From assembly GCA_036925085.1 (NCBI GenBank), contig JAUPFP010000005.1, forward strand, positions 912,001-976,000: a stretch of DNA of 64,000 nt, given 5' to 3'. This DNA is from Brachycybe producta (Eukaryota; Arthropoda; Diplopoda; Playtdesmida; Andrognathidae). Below, one piece after another: positions 1 through 33,074 of this stretch; position 1 is the first letter of the stretch; every line of letters begins with the position of its first letter. The notes below the pieces were generated by a model. The model had not been told where the DNA came from and ran no database searches. It worked only from the letters and a program-made list of their open reading frames with translations. Position numbers and translations under genes: made by a program.

Positions 1-598
1 TTCTAGTGGCGGATTGATATTTTTAGGACCGTGGTCACTTGAACCTGGTTACACCGCGTACATACTAGGTGTACATAGGTCCAAGGTATAAAAGGACCAT
101 GTTCCTCTTTGTTCATCGTCCTCGTCTTTTGCTCAACTTTGTTGTATTACGTAGATTCTTATCCGTACCACGTCATGGGCATGAGGACGCACCTTTGATT
201 AACTGTTCATTCTTGTAAACTTGAGTGTTTCTGTACAAGAATGAATAAAGTGTTTATAATGGAAATCTGCGTTGTCTTTATGTTTGGAAACTAATACTTC
301 TCTACAGAGGCCTGAGACACCATAAGGCAAGGAGACATGCAGATCCTGGAGCAGCTACAGCATCTTCAATTAGGTAGAACAATGGAAGATGCAGTCGTCT
401 ACCAGGAGCGATGGCCACCATCCTTCTGCAAAGATTACACCCCTGCACAGAAGGTAGATCGCAATCGATCGCCATCCGACTACTTCTGTAACTCGAATTT
501 TCTTCGTGCGGTCACCGCGCAATCAGGAGAAGAAACGAATTGCAGAAAACATCATCATCAAGTTGGTATTTTTATAAGGTTGACGTCAAAAGCTCACA
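1..598 (+). mobile_element. Solo-LTR-like element, family F (left end outside window)
   Basis: This is the first of five clear copies of one LTR-like repeat (others near 43588, 54036, 55900 and 61140). It carries a TATA-like GGTATAAAAGG near 84-94 and AATAAAG near 244, in the order expected for U3 then polyadenylation signal. It ends in CTCACA at 598, followed by TTAG, which rejoins a family C MITE exactly where intact C copies read TTAGTTTTTAAAATAC. The TTAG is therefore probably the right copy of a 4-bp target duplication; its partner lies outside the window. No gag or pol coding is visible. The open frame inside it is not a gene. Confidence 0.7.
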
Positions 599-602
599 TT
601 AG

Positions 603-1240
603 TTTTTAAAATACGCAGTCGCGGCAATAATATGTTTATTTTTCATTTTTAAAGTTGTCAAATATTAAAGTTTTCAAAGTATTAACTCAATATTTTTTGA
701 TTATTATCTGAATAAATTGAATTCGATTAATTTTTTGTTTGCCCTTCACAGGGCTCTGTAGAACACGTTTATTATTTAAATGCATTTAAATTATCAAGTG
801 TATACTAGGTATTAGGATCTGTTGGTCGGCTGGCTTTACCACTCATTGTGATAAATAACATACTAGATGCTGAAATTCAAACTGACCGTTGTAATAAAAG
901 GATTGCTTAGACTAATACCTTGTACACACATGAATTAAATGAATTCAAATTAAATGTGTTTAGGTGAATTATACGGAATCCAGTTAAGAACATGAACAAA
1001 ATAAGAATTGTCTTTTATTATTAATATTTGAAATTGCATTACTCTATCGATGTTTTGTCAATAGTTTATATATTATATTTAAGTATTAACTCAATATTTT
1101 TAGATTATTAACTGAATAATTTGAATTCGACATATTGATTGTTTGCCCTACACAGAGCTCTGTAGAACACATTTATTATTTAAATGGTTTTAAATTATCA
1201 GGTGTGTACTAGGTATAAGGCTGTAGATGAGTAATTACTA
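603..1240. repeat. MITE C remnant with a duplicated 140-bp block
   Basis: Bases 603-690 match the MITE C interior (AAAATACGCAGTCGCGG, then the ATATTAAAGTTTTCAAAG segment). A block at about 682-830 recurs at about 1083-1222 in direct orientation: both hold AGTATTAACTCAATATTTTT, the CAGAGCTCTGTAGAACAC-like stretch and a TACTAGGTAT end. The two are about 400 bp apart. No coding potential was seen. Confidence 0.5.
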
Positions 1241-1868
1241 ATTAGTAACATACTGTAATGCTACAACTGAAGTATGTATGTTGATGACTATGATGTGTCA
1301 TAGCAGTAGAGACTTCCCCTTTTTATAGATAATTTTAACCCATAAAAACCTGGACTAAACCTGGTTTAAACCAGTGAGCTGTGCTAAACAAATAAAACCT
1401 GGGTTTTTTGCAAACCCTGTCGTACTCAGCGCGAAAGTTCTTTCCAGCAAAATGTAGGTTATTGAAATTGGCGTGTGGACCATATACTACAATTATACCA
1501 CATTTTTTTTCTAATCCCTTTCCTTCAAATTTTAATAAGTGTCCCTGTTTTGTTTTGTTTTCTAAAAAAAAAGAATTCCTAGTTTAGATGTACTTCCAGG
1601 ATGTTTAATTATAAACCTATAATGCTTTAATCATTGTTTAATCACTGTGGTTGTTATTAATAAGTATGAGTCTAATAATTAATTTGGTTAGTATGGCCTG
1701 TCAATCATACTAGACCTATCTGTAAAATTTATTACTTAAAGTTTTGTTTCGATTTGTGTGTATGATAAGTTCAATCTAAGCTTACTTCCTTTCAGAATTA
1801 GGGTATTTGTAATTTTGGCGGATATATAGACAAACAGGGTGTCTTAAAAATTGTGCAACAATACATTT
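1241..1868. other. Non-coding stretch, nothing recognised
   Basis: This is AT-rich sequence without a supported exon, RNA gene or repeat shared with the rest of the window. A short CCTGGTTTAAACCAG-like palindrome occurs near 1350-1375. Confidence 0.4.
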
Positions 1869-3140
1869 GGATGGGTGTAGGACATTTGCCCTAAAGCCAG
1901 ATTCCATAAAGGGACATTTGTCCTATAGACACTTGTCCTAAAATCATTTGCCCTAAAACCATTTACCCTAAATAAACATGTGCCCTAAAAGGACATTTGC
2001 CCTAAAACACTTGCCCTAAAAGGACTAGTGTAAATTTATATCATTTGGCGTTTTTTGCGTGCCTGTGGCATGCAGAACCTACTTAACATACTCCACCAAA
2101 AGACAATAAACTATATGAAAAGAGAGAGCAAAAAAGTGGTTTTAGGGCAAATGTCCCTTTAGGGCAAATGGTTTCAGGGCAAACGTTCCCTCTTTAAAAG
2201 AAATGGTTTTAGGTAAAACGTCTTTTTAGGGCAAATGAGTAGGAAAAACGTCCTTTTAGGGCAAATGAGTAGGAAAAACGGGACTGGCTCACTACAGCTA
2301 ACTGGGTCACTACAGCTACTAGGCTCACTACAGCTACCAGGGTCACTACAGCTACCAAAAAAAATATATAGACCTTTATTTCATCATAAGGGTCACTACA
2401 GCTACCAAGGGTCACTACAGCTACCAAAAAATATAGGCCTTTTTATTTATCAATACGTTTAGTTTAGATTACATTCGGTTCAGTTAGGCTTCATTATGTT
2501 CGATTAGGTTTTATTAGGATCGGTAAGGTTCGGTTAGGTTTGGTTAGGATCGGTAAGGTTCGGTTAGGTTTGGTTAGGATCGGTAAGGTTCGGTTAGGTT
2601 TGGTTAGGATCGGTAAGGTTCGGTTAGGTTTGGTTAGGATCGGTAAGGTTCGGTTTGGTTAGGATCGGTAAGGTTCGGTTTGGTTAGGATCGGTAAGGTT
2701 CGTTTAGGTTTGGTTAGGATCGGTTAGGTTTGGTTAGTATGGGTACTTTTTGGTTAGGATCGTTAAGGTTCAGTTAGGTAAGGTTCGGTTAGGTTATGGA
2801 GAAAGGGTATTTTTTAGCTGTAGTGACGAAAAAGTGATAAAAAAGGTCTATATTTTGTCCCCCTATTTTTTGGTAGCTGTAGTGACCCTTTTGATGAACA
2901 AAAGGTATATTAATTTTTTTGGTAGCTGTAGTGACCCAAGTAGCTGTTCTCCCCTTAGTAGCGCTTGTGAGCCTTGGTAGCTGTAGTGACCCCCAACCAA
3001 AACAACGTCCTTTTAGAGCAAATGAGTTTAGGGTAATTGTTTGCTTAGGGCAACTGTCTTTAGGGGAGGTGGATCTAGGGCAAATGCCTCTTTAGGGCAA
3101 GTGTCTGTAGCGCAAGTTTTTTTAGGGAAATGTCTATATC
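1869..3140. mobile_element. Foldback element A-1 with tandem-repeat arms (split by B-1)
   Basis: The left arm is a loose array of TTTGCCCTAAAACCA units (about 1880-2030). A core of about 110 bp follows (2030-2137, containing GTGGCATGCAGAACCTA and ACTCCACCAAAAGACA). The right arm holds the complementary TTTTAGGGCAAATGT units (2140-2275 and 3000-3135). The right arm is interrupted by element B-1. Arms built of short tandem repeats in opposite orientation recur in copies near 3672, 19936, 27114, 42651 and 63655. No coding capacity. Confidence 0.75.
2280..2995. mobile_element. Foldback element B-1 nested in A-1
   Basis: The left arm carries repeated GGTCACTACAGCTACC (2290-2430). The core is about 300 bp of a 30-bp tandem repeat of the type CGGTTAGGTTTGGTTAGGATC (about 2465-2800). 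The right arm carries the inverse GGTAGCTGTAGTGACC (2810-2990). The core resembles degenerate TTAGG telomere-like repeats. A second copy is at 39444-40305. The A-family right arm resumes on both sides, so B-1 inserted into A-1. Confidence 0.75.
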
Positions 3141-3264
3141 CCCATTTTGATAGTTTACATTAAGAACAGCTGATTTTTAAATTGTGGTACATTTTATCTT
3201 TCTGGAGAGAAATTAAGAGAAACTAGGTGTTTTAGAAACTAGAATTTATTTTAACTGAACCACT

Positions 3265-4130
3265 TAAAGTCAAAGAGACCATCACCTCCATAGATATTTT
3301 GTCAAGACTTACCCAATGATTACCAAAATGATTTTTAAAATTGAATAAGTAAGTAAAATCATAAAAAAAACTTAAAAATGAAGTGACTTTTCATGAGTCA
3401 CCAAACAACACCATTTTAAATTTCAAGAAACCAAAGTCTACCCTTCAAGTTAGTGGCAAAGGTTGTCACTTCACATTTCTAGAACAATACAACCTTATAA
3501 ACAACTCGAGGGTAGGTGAGATAATCCAAAAATCAAAGCCATAGTACTTTGATATGATTTATATGAATATGGAATACGTACATGTACAGTATATTTGAAT
3601 AGTGAATTAAAAGTAATGTGAGGCGACAACATCAAAATTAAAGTAGATTAGTATACTTTGGTTTTTTATGTGTGGGACATTTGCCCTACGGATACTTGCC
3701 CTAAAGCCATTTGCCCTAAAGCGACATTTTCCCTATAGACATATGTCTTAAAATCATTTTCCCTAAAACCATTTGCTCTAAAAGGACATTTTCCATAAAA
3801 ACACTTGCTCTAAAACCATTTGCCCTAATAGCACATTGCCCTAAAATGACATTTGCCCTAATCAGTAGTGTAGATTTTTGTCATTTGATGTTTTTTGTGT
3901 ACCTGCGGCATGCAGAACCTATTTAACGTGCTCCACAGCAAGACACTAAACCATATGAAAATAAAGAATGAAAAAGTGTCTTTAGGGCAACTGTCTATAT
4001 AAATTTTTTATTGCCAATGTTTGGTGGCGCATCTATCTGATAAAGTCCATTTATAGGAAGTTGTTTTGACATTGGGTACCTCTTGACAATATTATGCCAA
4101 GAAATTTCTGGAGGGGTCTCTTTAAGGGTA
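3265..4130. mobile_element. Repeat family S, copy 1 (split by foldback A-2)
   Basis: It opens with AGAGACCATCACCTCCA and the AAGACTTACCCAATG motif, and closes after 4010 with GTTTGGTGGCGCATCTATC and CTTGACAATATT. The same landmarks are found at 16560-17420, 25715-25925 and 47448-47545. Element A-2 interrupts it. Non-coding. Confidence 0.5.
3672..4007. mobile_element. Foldback element A-2
   Basis: A short copy of family A: a left array of TTTGCCCTAAA units (3675-3865), the conserved core with GCGGCATGCAGAACCTATTTAA (3870-3975), then a brief right arm ending TTTAGGGCAACTGTC. It sits inside an S-family repeat. Confidence 0.7.
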
Positions 4131-4251
4131 TTTTCATGTTGATATCTTTCAAAATAACCTTTTTATAGACAAAAATTTAAATATATTGTCTGTGAAACCT
4201 CATCTGCTTATATGTTAGGGCATTTTCATACTCAAACAAAAAGCTTATTTT

Positions 4252-4964
4252 GAAATATGGCGAGAATAAGTAGATCCATTTTCACAATGAACAGTTACAC
4301 GATGTCCTTCCTGGCTGATTACGTCATATGGATCAACTTTGTAACTTGGTTGAAGCTTGTGACGAATCATGCGATGAATGAGGACTTTGTCACCTGTTTT
4401 GAATACAGGGAAAGGTTGAGCATGTCGGCTCGGTTTGTGTATTCCATGTACTTCATCTTGTATTTTATACTAAAATATTTGAGGTTGTTATCCATTGCTT
4501 CTGTTGTAGGCCAAACTGGAATCCCATCATTTAGTTCTCTTCTAGGATTGCTGGTGATTTGTTTGTTAATGTTTGTGGTGTTGTACGGTATGCGAACAGA
4601 AATGAAATTAGAGCAGTTTTCCAGTTTCCCTTTTGATCAACAGTGAATGCAGTAAGTGCATGTTGAAATGAGCGATTTAAATGTTCAACCATCCCATTAG
4701 CCTGAAGCCAATAGGGAATGGATAATACATGTTGTATACGCCTACGCCAGGAGTGTAGATACTTCTCAAACTCTTGTGCAATGAACTGTCTGCCATTGTC
4801 TGTAGTAATTTTTGTTGGGTAGCCCAATCGAGAGAAAACTTCATCCAGTTGGCATAGGGCCACAGATGTCCAGTGCCAGTTCACTCCGAGGTTTGTTTTG
4901 TAATGACATTGGAGTCATGGCAGGAGGTGCTGGTGGGTTTCTAGTTGCTTGACAAGGGTGACAT
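4252..4964 (-). pseudogene. Ty3/gypsy-type integrase relic
   Basis: Read on the minus strand this is the C-terminal part of a Ty3/gypsy pol integrase. It starts with the end of the zinc-binding region (CHPCQAT), then LALDICGPMPTG, where the frame stops. After an apparent internal deletion it resumes with DEVFSRLGYPTKITTDNGRQF (catalytic Asp in TTDNG) and continues to QANGMVEHLNRSF (catalytic Glu). Further on, in another frame, FKTGDKVLIHRM and VDPYDVISQEG correspond to the C-terminal part of the integrase. The first catalytic Asp region is missing, and frameshifts separate the pieces, so it cannot be active. No LTRs flank it. A fragment of MITE C follows at once on the right. Confidence 0.85.
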
Positions 4965-4977
4965 CTTTGAGTTTAAA

Positions 4978-5044
4978 ATAGAAAAATGATGCTAGCGCTC
5001 TTTTCGGAGATTTTTTGAAGTAATTTTGCGATTTAGCCTTTTAA
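4978..5044. mobile_element. MITE C end fragment
   Basis: It matches one terminal arm of family C (GATGCTAGCGCTCTTT, GGAGATTTTTTGAAG, AATTTTGCGATTTAGCC) and ends CTTTTAAG. The rest of the element is absent. Confidence 0.7.
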
Positions 5045-5505
5045 GACAGACGAGATAGAAGAGCAATAAAAACCACAGTCATTTTCAGTAGAGGGTCACT
5101 GTCATTGGTTTATTTGTTCTATTGCTGAAATGGGGTAGGTTCCGGAAATATGGAAATATGCTGGTGGAAAAGTTTCAGTGAAATTTAGAGAACTCCTCAT
5201 GAGCCTTATCTTTTTCGTTTTGATTTATTTTTTGAGGGGGCGCACCAAGAATTTCCCCATTTCCCTGTAGCTCAGTCGGAGCCTGCGTTACATTCAAAAG
5301 AATTGTTTCCACTCGAGACTCGTGAGTAGTATTGTGGGTGGGCAATATTAAAGCAAGAGTTCTTTAAAAAGAAGAAATTTATGCAGGACTATTTCCCAAA
5401 ATTATTTTCTTCCCGTTTTTGGCAAGAAAAGTCGCAAGTCGCAATCCCAAGTCGCAGACTTCATAACAAGTGAAAGAGTCATAATGCCATGGCGTCACTG
5501 CCACA
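5045..5505. other. Non-coding stretch with a weak tRNA-like A box
   Basis: No exon is supported. At 5267-5280 TGTAGCTCAGTCGG matches a Pol III A box, but the downstream CCACTCGAGACTCG is only a poor B box and no cloverleaf can be drawn. A decayed tRNA-derived SINE is possible. Confidence 0.3.
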
Positions 5506-5506
5506 C

Positions 5507-5713
5507 CCACAGGCATCTCTGTCAAGCACTAACTTTTCGTTTGCTTCGCTCTTTTATGAGTGTCATCAATTTCTAATTGGTTAGTTATTAGGTCTGATGT
5601 CACATGCCCCGCCCTTTTCAAATTCTAATTGGTTGATAGTTGGTCTGACGCTCATAAAAGGGCGGGGTGGAGAAGGGGCAAACGAAAAGTTAGTGCTGGG
5701 CAGAGATGCCTGT
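5507..5713. mobile_element. hAT-like MITE, family E' copy 1
   Basis: The termini are CACAGGCATCTCTG and CAGAGATGCCTGT. Inside, CTTTTATGAG and CTCATAAAAG and two ATTCTAATTGG blocks mirror each other. The flanks read GCCACACC on the left and GCCACACT on the right, an 8-bp target duplication with one mismatch, as expected for hAT superfamily elements. Length about 207 bp; no ORF. Confidence 0.75.
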
Positions 5714-6054
5714 GCCACACTCTGCTATACATGCATCTGATCATCATTAGATCGTTTAACTTCACAATAAATTAAAAATATTGCTTCAAAACAGGAACTG
5801 TGAAATGAGTCAGAATTATGTCACATTTCATATGATGCAGGGGAAAAGTGTAATTATAGATGAAATCTTTTTTAAAACATGAATTTAAATACCGGTACAT
5901 CATTCATTTTAATTATTTAAAATATTAGTAATTTTTTTTAAAAAAAATTGCTTTTAATGGATATCATAAATGTGTTCAATAAAAAAATTCTTCTTGTAGA
6001 TACCGATGTAATTATAGCGATTGAGATAGTCAAAGACAAACATACACAATTTCG
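5714..6054. other. Non-coding stretch, nothing recognised
   Basis: AT-rich, no supported feature. Confidence 0.4.
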
Positions 6055-6058
6055 TTAA

Positions 6059-6956
6059 GAGCCTAGATCCACGTCCATCTTGTTCTTTTGAGCAGACGAC
6101 AACGAGACAAATGAGTGTTCTTATATGGTGTTACTAAAACTGCAAGAAATCGCCTCACAATCGCTCAATTCAAATACAGTAAAGTGCAAAATGCAATAAA
6201 AAGTACTGTTCTTCACGTACTCGATTTATATAATTTTTGATAAGGTCCTTCTATTTTTAAACAAGGTTCAAAGTCGTTCGTTTTTTTAACCCCATGTTAA
6301 ATCCCATTGGATCAAAAACCGTCCCACAAACATTTGAAAAACTCTCGTTAAAAACGATTTAGAACAATAACAAAATAATTAGCACATACATTCATGTATT
6401 GGCTTCACGATGTTTCCTTTTTATAAATTTTGAAAAGGTTCTTCTATTTTTTAATAACGTTTAAAATCGTACGTTTTTTAACTCCATGTTAAATCCCATA
6501 GGACTAAAACACCGTCCAACAAAAGTTAAGAGAACTTTCATTAAAAATGATTTAGAGCAATCAGAAAAATTAGCACGTACTTACACGTGTTTATTGCCTT
6601 CAGGATTATTCCTTTTTCTAAATTTTAAAAGGGCTTTCTATTTTTAAATAACATTTAAAATCTTACGTTTTTTAACTCCATGTTAATTCCCATAGGAGCA
6701 AAAAACTGTCATCCAAACATTTGAAGAACTCCCATTAAAACGACTTAGAACAATCACACAAAAATTAGCACGTACATTAATCTATTGGCTTCACCATGTT
6801 TTCTTTTTATAAGATAAGCACGCGAAATTATTTTTCTATTAATTATTATGTGACTTCGAACCGGGAGAAAAAACGTTAAAAAACCGTTTTTCAATCAACA
6901 ACGACCGCAGCGCCTACATTCGGAGAAATTTTGAAATAAACGATATATCTAGGCTC
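6059..6956. mobile_element. TTAA MITE, family D copy 1 (complete)
   Basis: It is bounded by TTAA on both sides, with ends GAGCCTAGATCC and ATATCTAGGCTC. One end leads into the GTCGTCTGCTCAAAACAACA-type region, the other into TTTCTCCGAATGTAGGCG. The interior repeats CTCCATGTTAAATCCCAT-like modules, alternating with TTTTTATAAATTTTGAAAAGG, in a serial pattern. TTAA duplication suggests mobilisation by a piggyBac-type transposase, which is inference. Length about 900 bp; no ORF. Confidence 0.75.
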
Positions 6957-6960
6957 TTAA

Positions 6961-8278
6961 GAGCCTAGATACAGCGTTTAATTCAAAATTTCTCCGAATG
7001 TAGGCGCAGTGATCATTTTTGATTTAAAAATATTTTTTAACGTTTTTTCTCCGCGTTTGAAGTCACGTAATATTTAATAGAAAAATAATTTCACGTGCTA
7101 ACCTTATAAAAAGGAAACATCGTGAAGAAAATAGATTAATGCACTTGCTAATTTTTTTTGTTATTGTTCTAAGTCGTGCTAAGTGATTTTTAATGAGAGT
7201 TCTTCAAATGTTTGTGATACGGTTTTTTTGGTCTAATGGGATTTAACATGGAGTTCCAATAGGATTTAACATGGAGTTCCAATAGGATTTAACATGGAGT
7301 TAAAAAAAGCAAACGAATTTGAACCTTGTTTAAAAATAGAAGGATCTTTTCAAAATTTACATAAGATACACGTCCATCTTGTTGTTTTGAGCAGACGACA
7401 ACGAGACAAATGAGTGTTATTATATGGTGTTACTAAAACTGTAAGAAATCGCCTCACAATCGCTCAATTAAAATACAGTTAAGCTCAAAATGCAATAACA
7501 AGTATTGTTCTTTACGTGCTCGATTTATATATCTTTTGAAAAGGTTCTTCTATTTTTAAACAAGGTTCAAAATCGTTCGTTTTTTAACCCCATGTTAAAT
7601 CCCATTGGATCAAAAACCGCCACACAAACATTTGAAAAAATCTCGTTAAAAACGATTTAGAATAATTATCACGATAATTAGCACATATTTTCATGTATTG
7701 GCTTCACGATGTTTCCTTTTTATAAATTTTGAAAAGGTCTTTCTATTTTTTAATAACGTTTAAAATCGTACATTTTTTTACCTCCATGTTAAGTCCCGTA
7801 GGACCAAAAAACCGTCACCCAAATATTTGAAGAACTCCCATTAGAAACGACTTAGAACAGTAGCAAAATAATTAGCACGTGTATACAATCTATTGGCTTC
7901 ACGATGTATTTTTTTTATAAGCTTAACACGCGAAATTAGTTCTCTATTAATTATTATGTGACTCGAAACGTAGAGAAAAAACGTTAAAAAACCGTTTGTC
8001 AATCAAAAACGATCGCAGCGCCTACAATCCTACATTCGGAGAAATTTTGAACTAAACGCTGTGTCTAGGCTCTTAAAAATAGAAGGTCCTTTTCAAAAAT
8101 TATATAAATCGAACACGTAAAGAACAATACTTTCTATTGCATTTTGTGCTTTACTGTATCTTCATTGAGTGATTGTGAGGCGATTTCTTGCAGTTTTAGT
8201 AACACCATATAATAACACTCATTTGTCTCCATGTCGTCTGCTCAAAACAACAAGATAGAGGTGTATCTAGGGCCCTTA
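6961..8278. mobile_element. Cluster of rearranged family D MITEs
   Basis: A second D element begins directly at the shared TTAA (6957-6960) with the GAGCCTAGATACAGCG end. It breaks near 7367 into another D copy (CACGTCCATCTTGTTG onward), which ends GTGTCTAGGCTC before TTAA at 8073-8076. A third partial copy runs to about 8278. The order and orientation suggest serial insertion or recombination between copies. Confidence 0.65.
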
Positions 8279-8725
8279 TAAGCGTATACGCTTGATCTAC
8301 ACACAAAAGTGTCGTCGTGTAGACAATACTTTAGTGCCAATGAAAACATTCCACCCCCCCCCCCCCCACCCCCGTGCTTTTTTTCTTCTTTCTGGCAGTC
8401 CTCTTTTGAGTCTGTGAACATCACGTTTATATTGCAATTGAGATTCACAGATCTAAAGAAAATATATACATATATATTTTTTTTTTGGATTATTAATTTT
8501 ACTTGACAAAGTAATAAAAATAACGGTGAACGTTTTTTGTTTTCCTTCATAATAAACACGTTGGTTAAACGTATTTTCCTGTCTTGTAGACGAGGAGTGT
8601 GTATAGGGTTCCCAATCATCATCAATCATCAATTCATATATAACACTGAAATAGCTTGCTTTGAACGTCACTGCAGCTTGCTATATTTAGCAAAAGGATC
8701 ATGTGTGTGTTATGTATTTGTGTGT
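8279..8725. other. Non-coding flank upstream of the CRE cluster, with poly-C tract
   Basis: A C-homopolymer run lies at about 8354-8367. No exon is supported. The short open frames here come from low-complexity sequence. Confidence 0.4.
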
Positions 8726-9340
8726 TGACGTCATTTGAGCAGAGAGAGAGAGCGCGAGAGAGAGAGGCAGAACTCATTCAATAGCTGAATAGGATACATA
8801 CATACATCAACAGAAATAACACTACAGTGTACTGGGACAAGCTTCTCAGCTGAGTAAAAGAACACAACATGATTATGACGTAGCCTAGTTTCGAATTATT
8901 ATAGCATTATAGTGACGTCAAAGGCGTGCGTGACTGCGCTGTGACGTCCAAACGAGTAAACTCTCTCTTTGACGTCTTTCGCGAAATAGCCATCATTCTC
9001 ATTGCATTACGTTTTGTAGCTATGGTAACAAAACCGCTCGATTTAGATTTGCCAAACAGTTTCACGCGCGCGCCCTTCTTTTGATACGTCACAGAGACAC
9101 AGTGACGTCACTCGAACAGTTTTTTTGCCTGTCAGTAATAATAAATATATATATATTATCCAAATGTAATTTCCTTAGTGTTTGCTTGTCACGGTTGCAT
9201 TTTCATTCATTGACTCGCACTGGAGTTTAGTGAACGTGCGGGAACGTGTACGTCTGCAGTCCGTGTGTTGGATAACGGACTAGAAGGTGCAAAAGAAAAC
9301 AAATTATATCTACATTGTGTGGTGTGTTTAGAAGGTTTAA

Positions 9341-30797
<21,457 letters not shown>

Positions 30798-30943
30798 GTC
30801 ATTATATAGAAACAAATGTAGTTCGTTATTTAAAAAAAAAAGTGCACAAAATTATAAAAAAAATAGTCCAATTCAAATGTCGGGAGTTTTATTTTGGATA
30901 AATTCATTCACAGAAAGCGCCTTGGGAGTTTAAAATGATTTAA

Positions 30944-31700
30944 GAGGCTACATCAAAAAATTGCTTCGAAAAATCTCGGCAAAGAACGCTAGCATCGTTT
31001 TTCTATTGAGCCCCCATAGATCCAATGTTAAAGAAAAAATGCTAATTTTTAAAATACACAGTCGCGGCAATATGTTTATTTTTCACATATTTAAAGTTGT
31101 CCAATATTAAGTTTTCAAAGTGCAATGTGCACCTTAAATATATGCTGATCAAGTGATAGAATGACAAGAAATTGGTAAGTGCGGTTATATTTTTAAAAAC
31201 TATTTCAAAATCGCGAATTTCTAACTTTTATGTTAAACTCCATTGAATACGCAGTCGTAAGCAAAAAAAAACATCCATTAAAAACCTCGTAAAAATACCT
31301 AAAAATAATTTTAAAAAGCCACAATTAAACCACAGTGAATCCAACACATTGGCGCACATGCTGAATTTTCTTTTCTGGTTTTTTAAAATTATTTTTACGT
31401 ATTTTTACAAGTATTTTTTTGCTTACGAACGCGTACTCAATGGAGTTTTAACATAAAAGTTAGAAATTCGCTGATTTTGAAATAGTTTTTAAAAATATAA
31501 CCGCACTTACCAATTTTTGGTCCATATTGCGTAAATTAAGATGCACATTGCACTTTGAAAACTTGATATTGGACAACTTTAAGTATATGAATGTGTATTC
31601 GCATTTCGTCTTTAACATTGTGTCTATGGGCTCCATAGAAAAAAACGATGATAGCGCTTTGTGGAGATTTTTCGAAGTCGTTTTCTGATGTATCCTCTTT
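30944..31700. mobile_element. TTAA MITE, family C copy in the NR4A 3' flank
   Basis: It begins GAGGCTACATCAAAAAATTG after TTAA at 30940-30943. The right end is eroded (GATGTATCCTCTTTA). If the NR4A transcript extends to a later polyadenylation site, this long inverted repeat lies in its 3' UTR. Confidence 0.75.
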
Positions 31701-31846
31701 ATTTTTTTTTTAAACAAAACAAAAAAACGAATCATGTTTTTAGTTTAAATACTGTTGTGATGCGATGAGGATAGAGAAGTGGTTGCTATTTAAATATATT
31801 TGGTGACATTTTGCTTTTGGAACTAACAGATTGATTTTATATGTGA

Positions 31847-31897
<51 letters not shown>

Positions 31898-32219
31898 GCA
31901 AGCATACTTTGCCTTTTATTTTTTTTCCTTTGTAAATGCTAGTCCAATGTGTTTATGTTTCTTGTGATCTTGAATAGTATTTTCCTTTTTTTACATTACG
32001 TGTAAATGTTTAAACGTGATTTTGTATAAATTTTCATTGAAATGTTAATTTAAGAAAGTTTCAGTAGTCACCTTACTGTAAAGGCCTTGCTAGAGTCAAT
32101 GAAAAGTACTCTGAAATAAAATATTTTCAAAAACATAAATTCCACAAAAAATGGAACTCAGTAAAATAATTTGCAGCCTATATAGCATAATGAAAACTCT
32201 GAAAACAAAAGCAATTGTG
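31701..32219 (+). other. Probable NR4A 3' UTR or flank with (ATT)n and AATAAA
   Basis: Unique AT-rich sequence with an ATT trinucleotide run at 31847-31897 and an AATAAA at 32115-32120 that could be the NR4A polyadenylation signal. Similar unique AT-rich sequence continues at 35540-37410, so a longer 3' UTR is possible. Confidence 0.4.
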
Positions 32220-32223
32220 TTAA

Positions 32224-32741
32224 GAGCTTAGATACACGTCCATCTTGTTGTTTTGAGCAGACGACAACGAGACAAATGAGTGTTATTAAATGGTGTTACT
32301 AAAACTGCAAGAAATCGCCTCACAATCACTCAATGAAAATACAGTAAAGCGCAAAATGCAATTAAAAAGTACTGTTCTTTACGTGCTCGATTTATGTAAT
32401 TTTTGAAAAGGTCCTTCTATTTTTGAACAAGGTTCAAAATTGTTCGTTTTTTTTAACTCCACGTTAAATCCTATTGGATCAAAAACCGTCCCACAAACCT
32501 TTGAAGAACTCCCATTAAAAACGACATAGAACAATCGCATAGAAATTAGCACCTGCATTAATCGATTGGCTTCACGATGTTTTCTTTTTTATAAACTTAA
32601 CAAGCGAAATTATTTTTCTATTAATTATTATGTGACTTTGAAACCTTGAGAAAAAAGTTCAAAAAACCGTTTTTCAGTCAAAAACGACCGCAGCGCCTAC
32701 ATTCGGAGAAATTTTGAATTAAACGCTGTATCTACCCTCGT
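32224..32741. mobile_element. TTAA MITE, family D copy (shortened)
   Basis: It starts GAGCTTAGATACACGTCC after TTAA and ends GAATTAAACGCTGTATCTAC; the right TTAA is lost. It carries one module where long copies carry several. Confidence 0.7.
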
Positions 32742-33070
32742 AAATCCCTATGTTGCTGTCTGCACATGGTCACCCAGACTGTTGCAGTGTTGCATTTCCT
32801 TGGATTAAATCCCTATTGTATTTCAGAGCTTTTTTTCCTTCTCTCCAGGTACTCTGAAATTATGTTAAAAACATTATTTCAGAGGACTCAGATTTTCCAT
32901 TCTGAAACTGCAGTTTTTCGAGAGAAAAAACTTCCAAAAACTAGTTCATTTCTGAGTGTTTCATTGAGCTCTCTAGCAAGGCCTTAAGTACACCTAAATA
33001 ATATCTCTATGAGTACATATAAGATCTTTTTAATAAGTAGACTATAAGTTTAATTCTGTAATATATGTTT
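32742..33070. other. Non-coding stretch, nothing recognised
   Basis: An open frame is present, but without splice context or recognisable protein. Confidence 0.35.
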
Positions 33071-33074
33071 TTAA

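Noticed and set aside
5267..5340. Possible tRNA gene
   Set aside because: Only an A-box match is present; no acceptor stem, anticodon arm or proper B box can be drawn.
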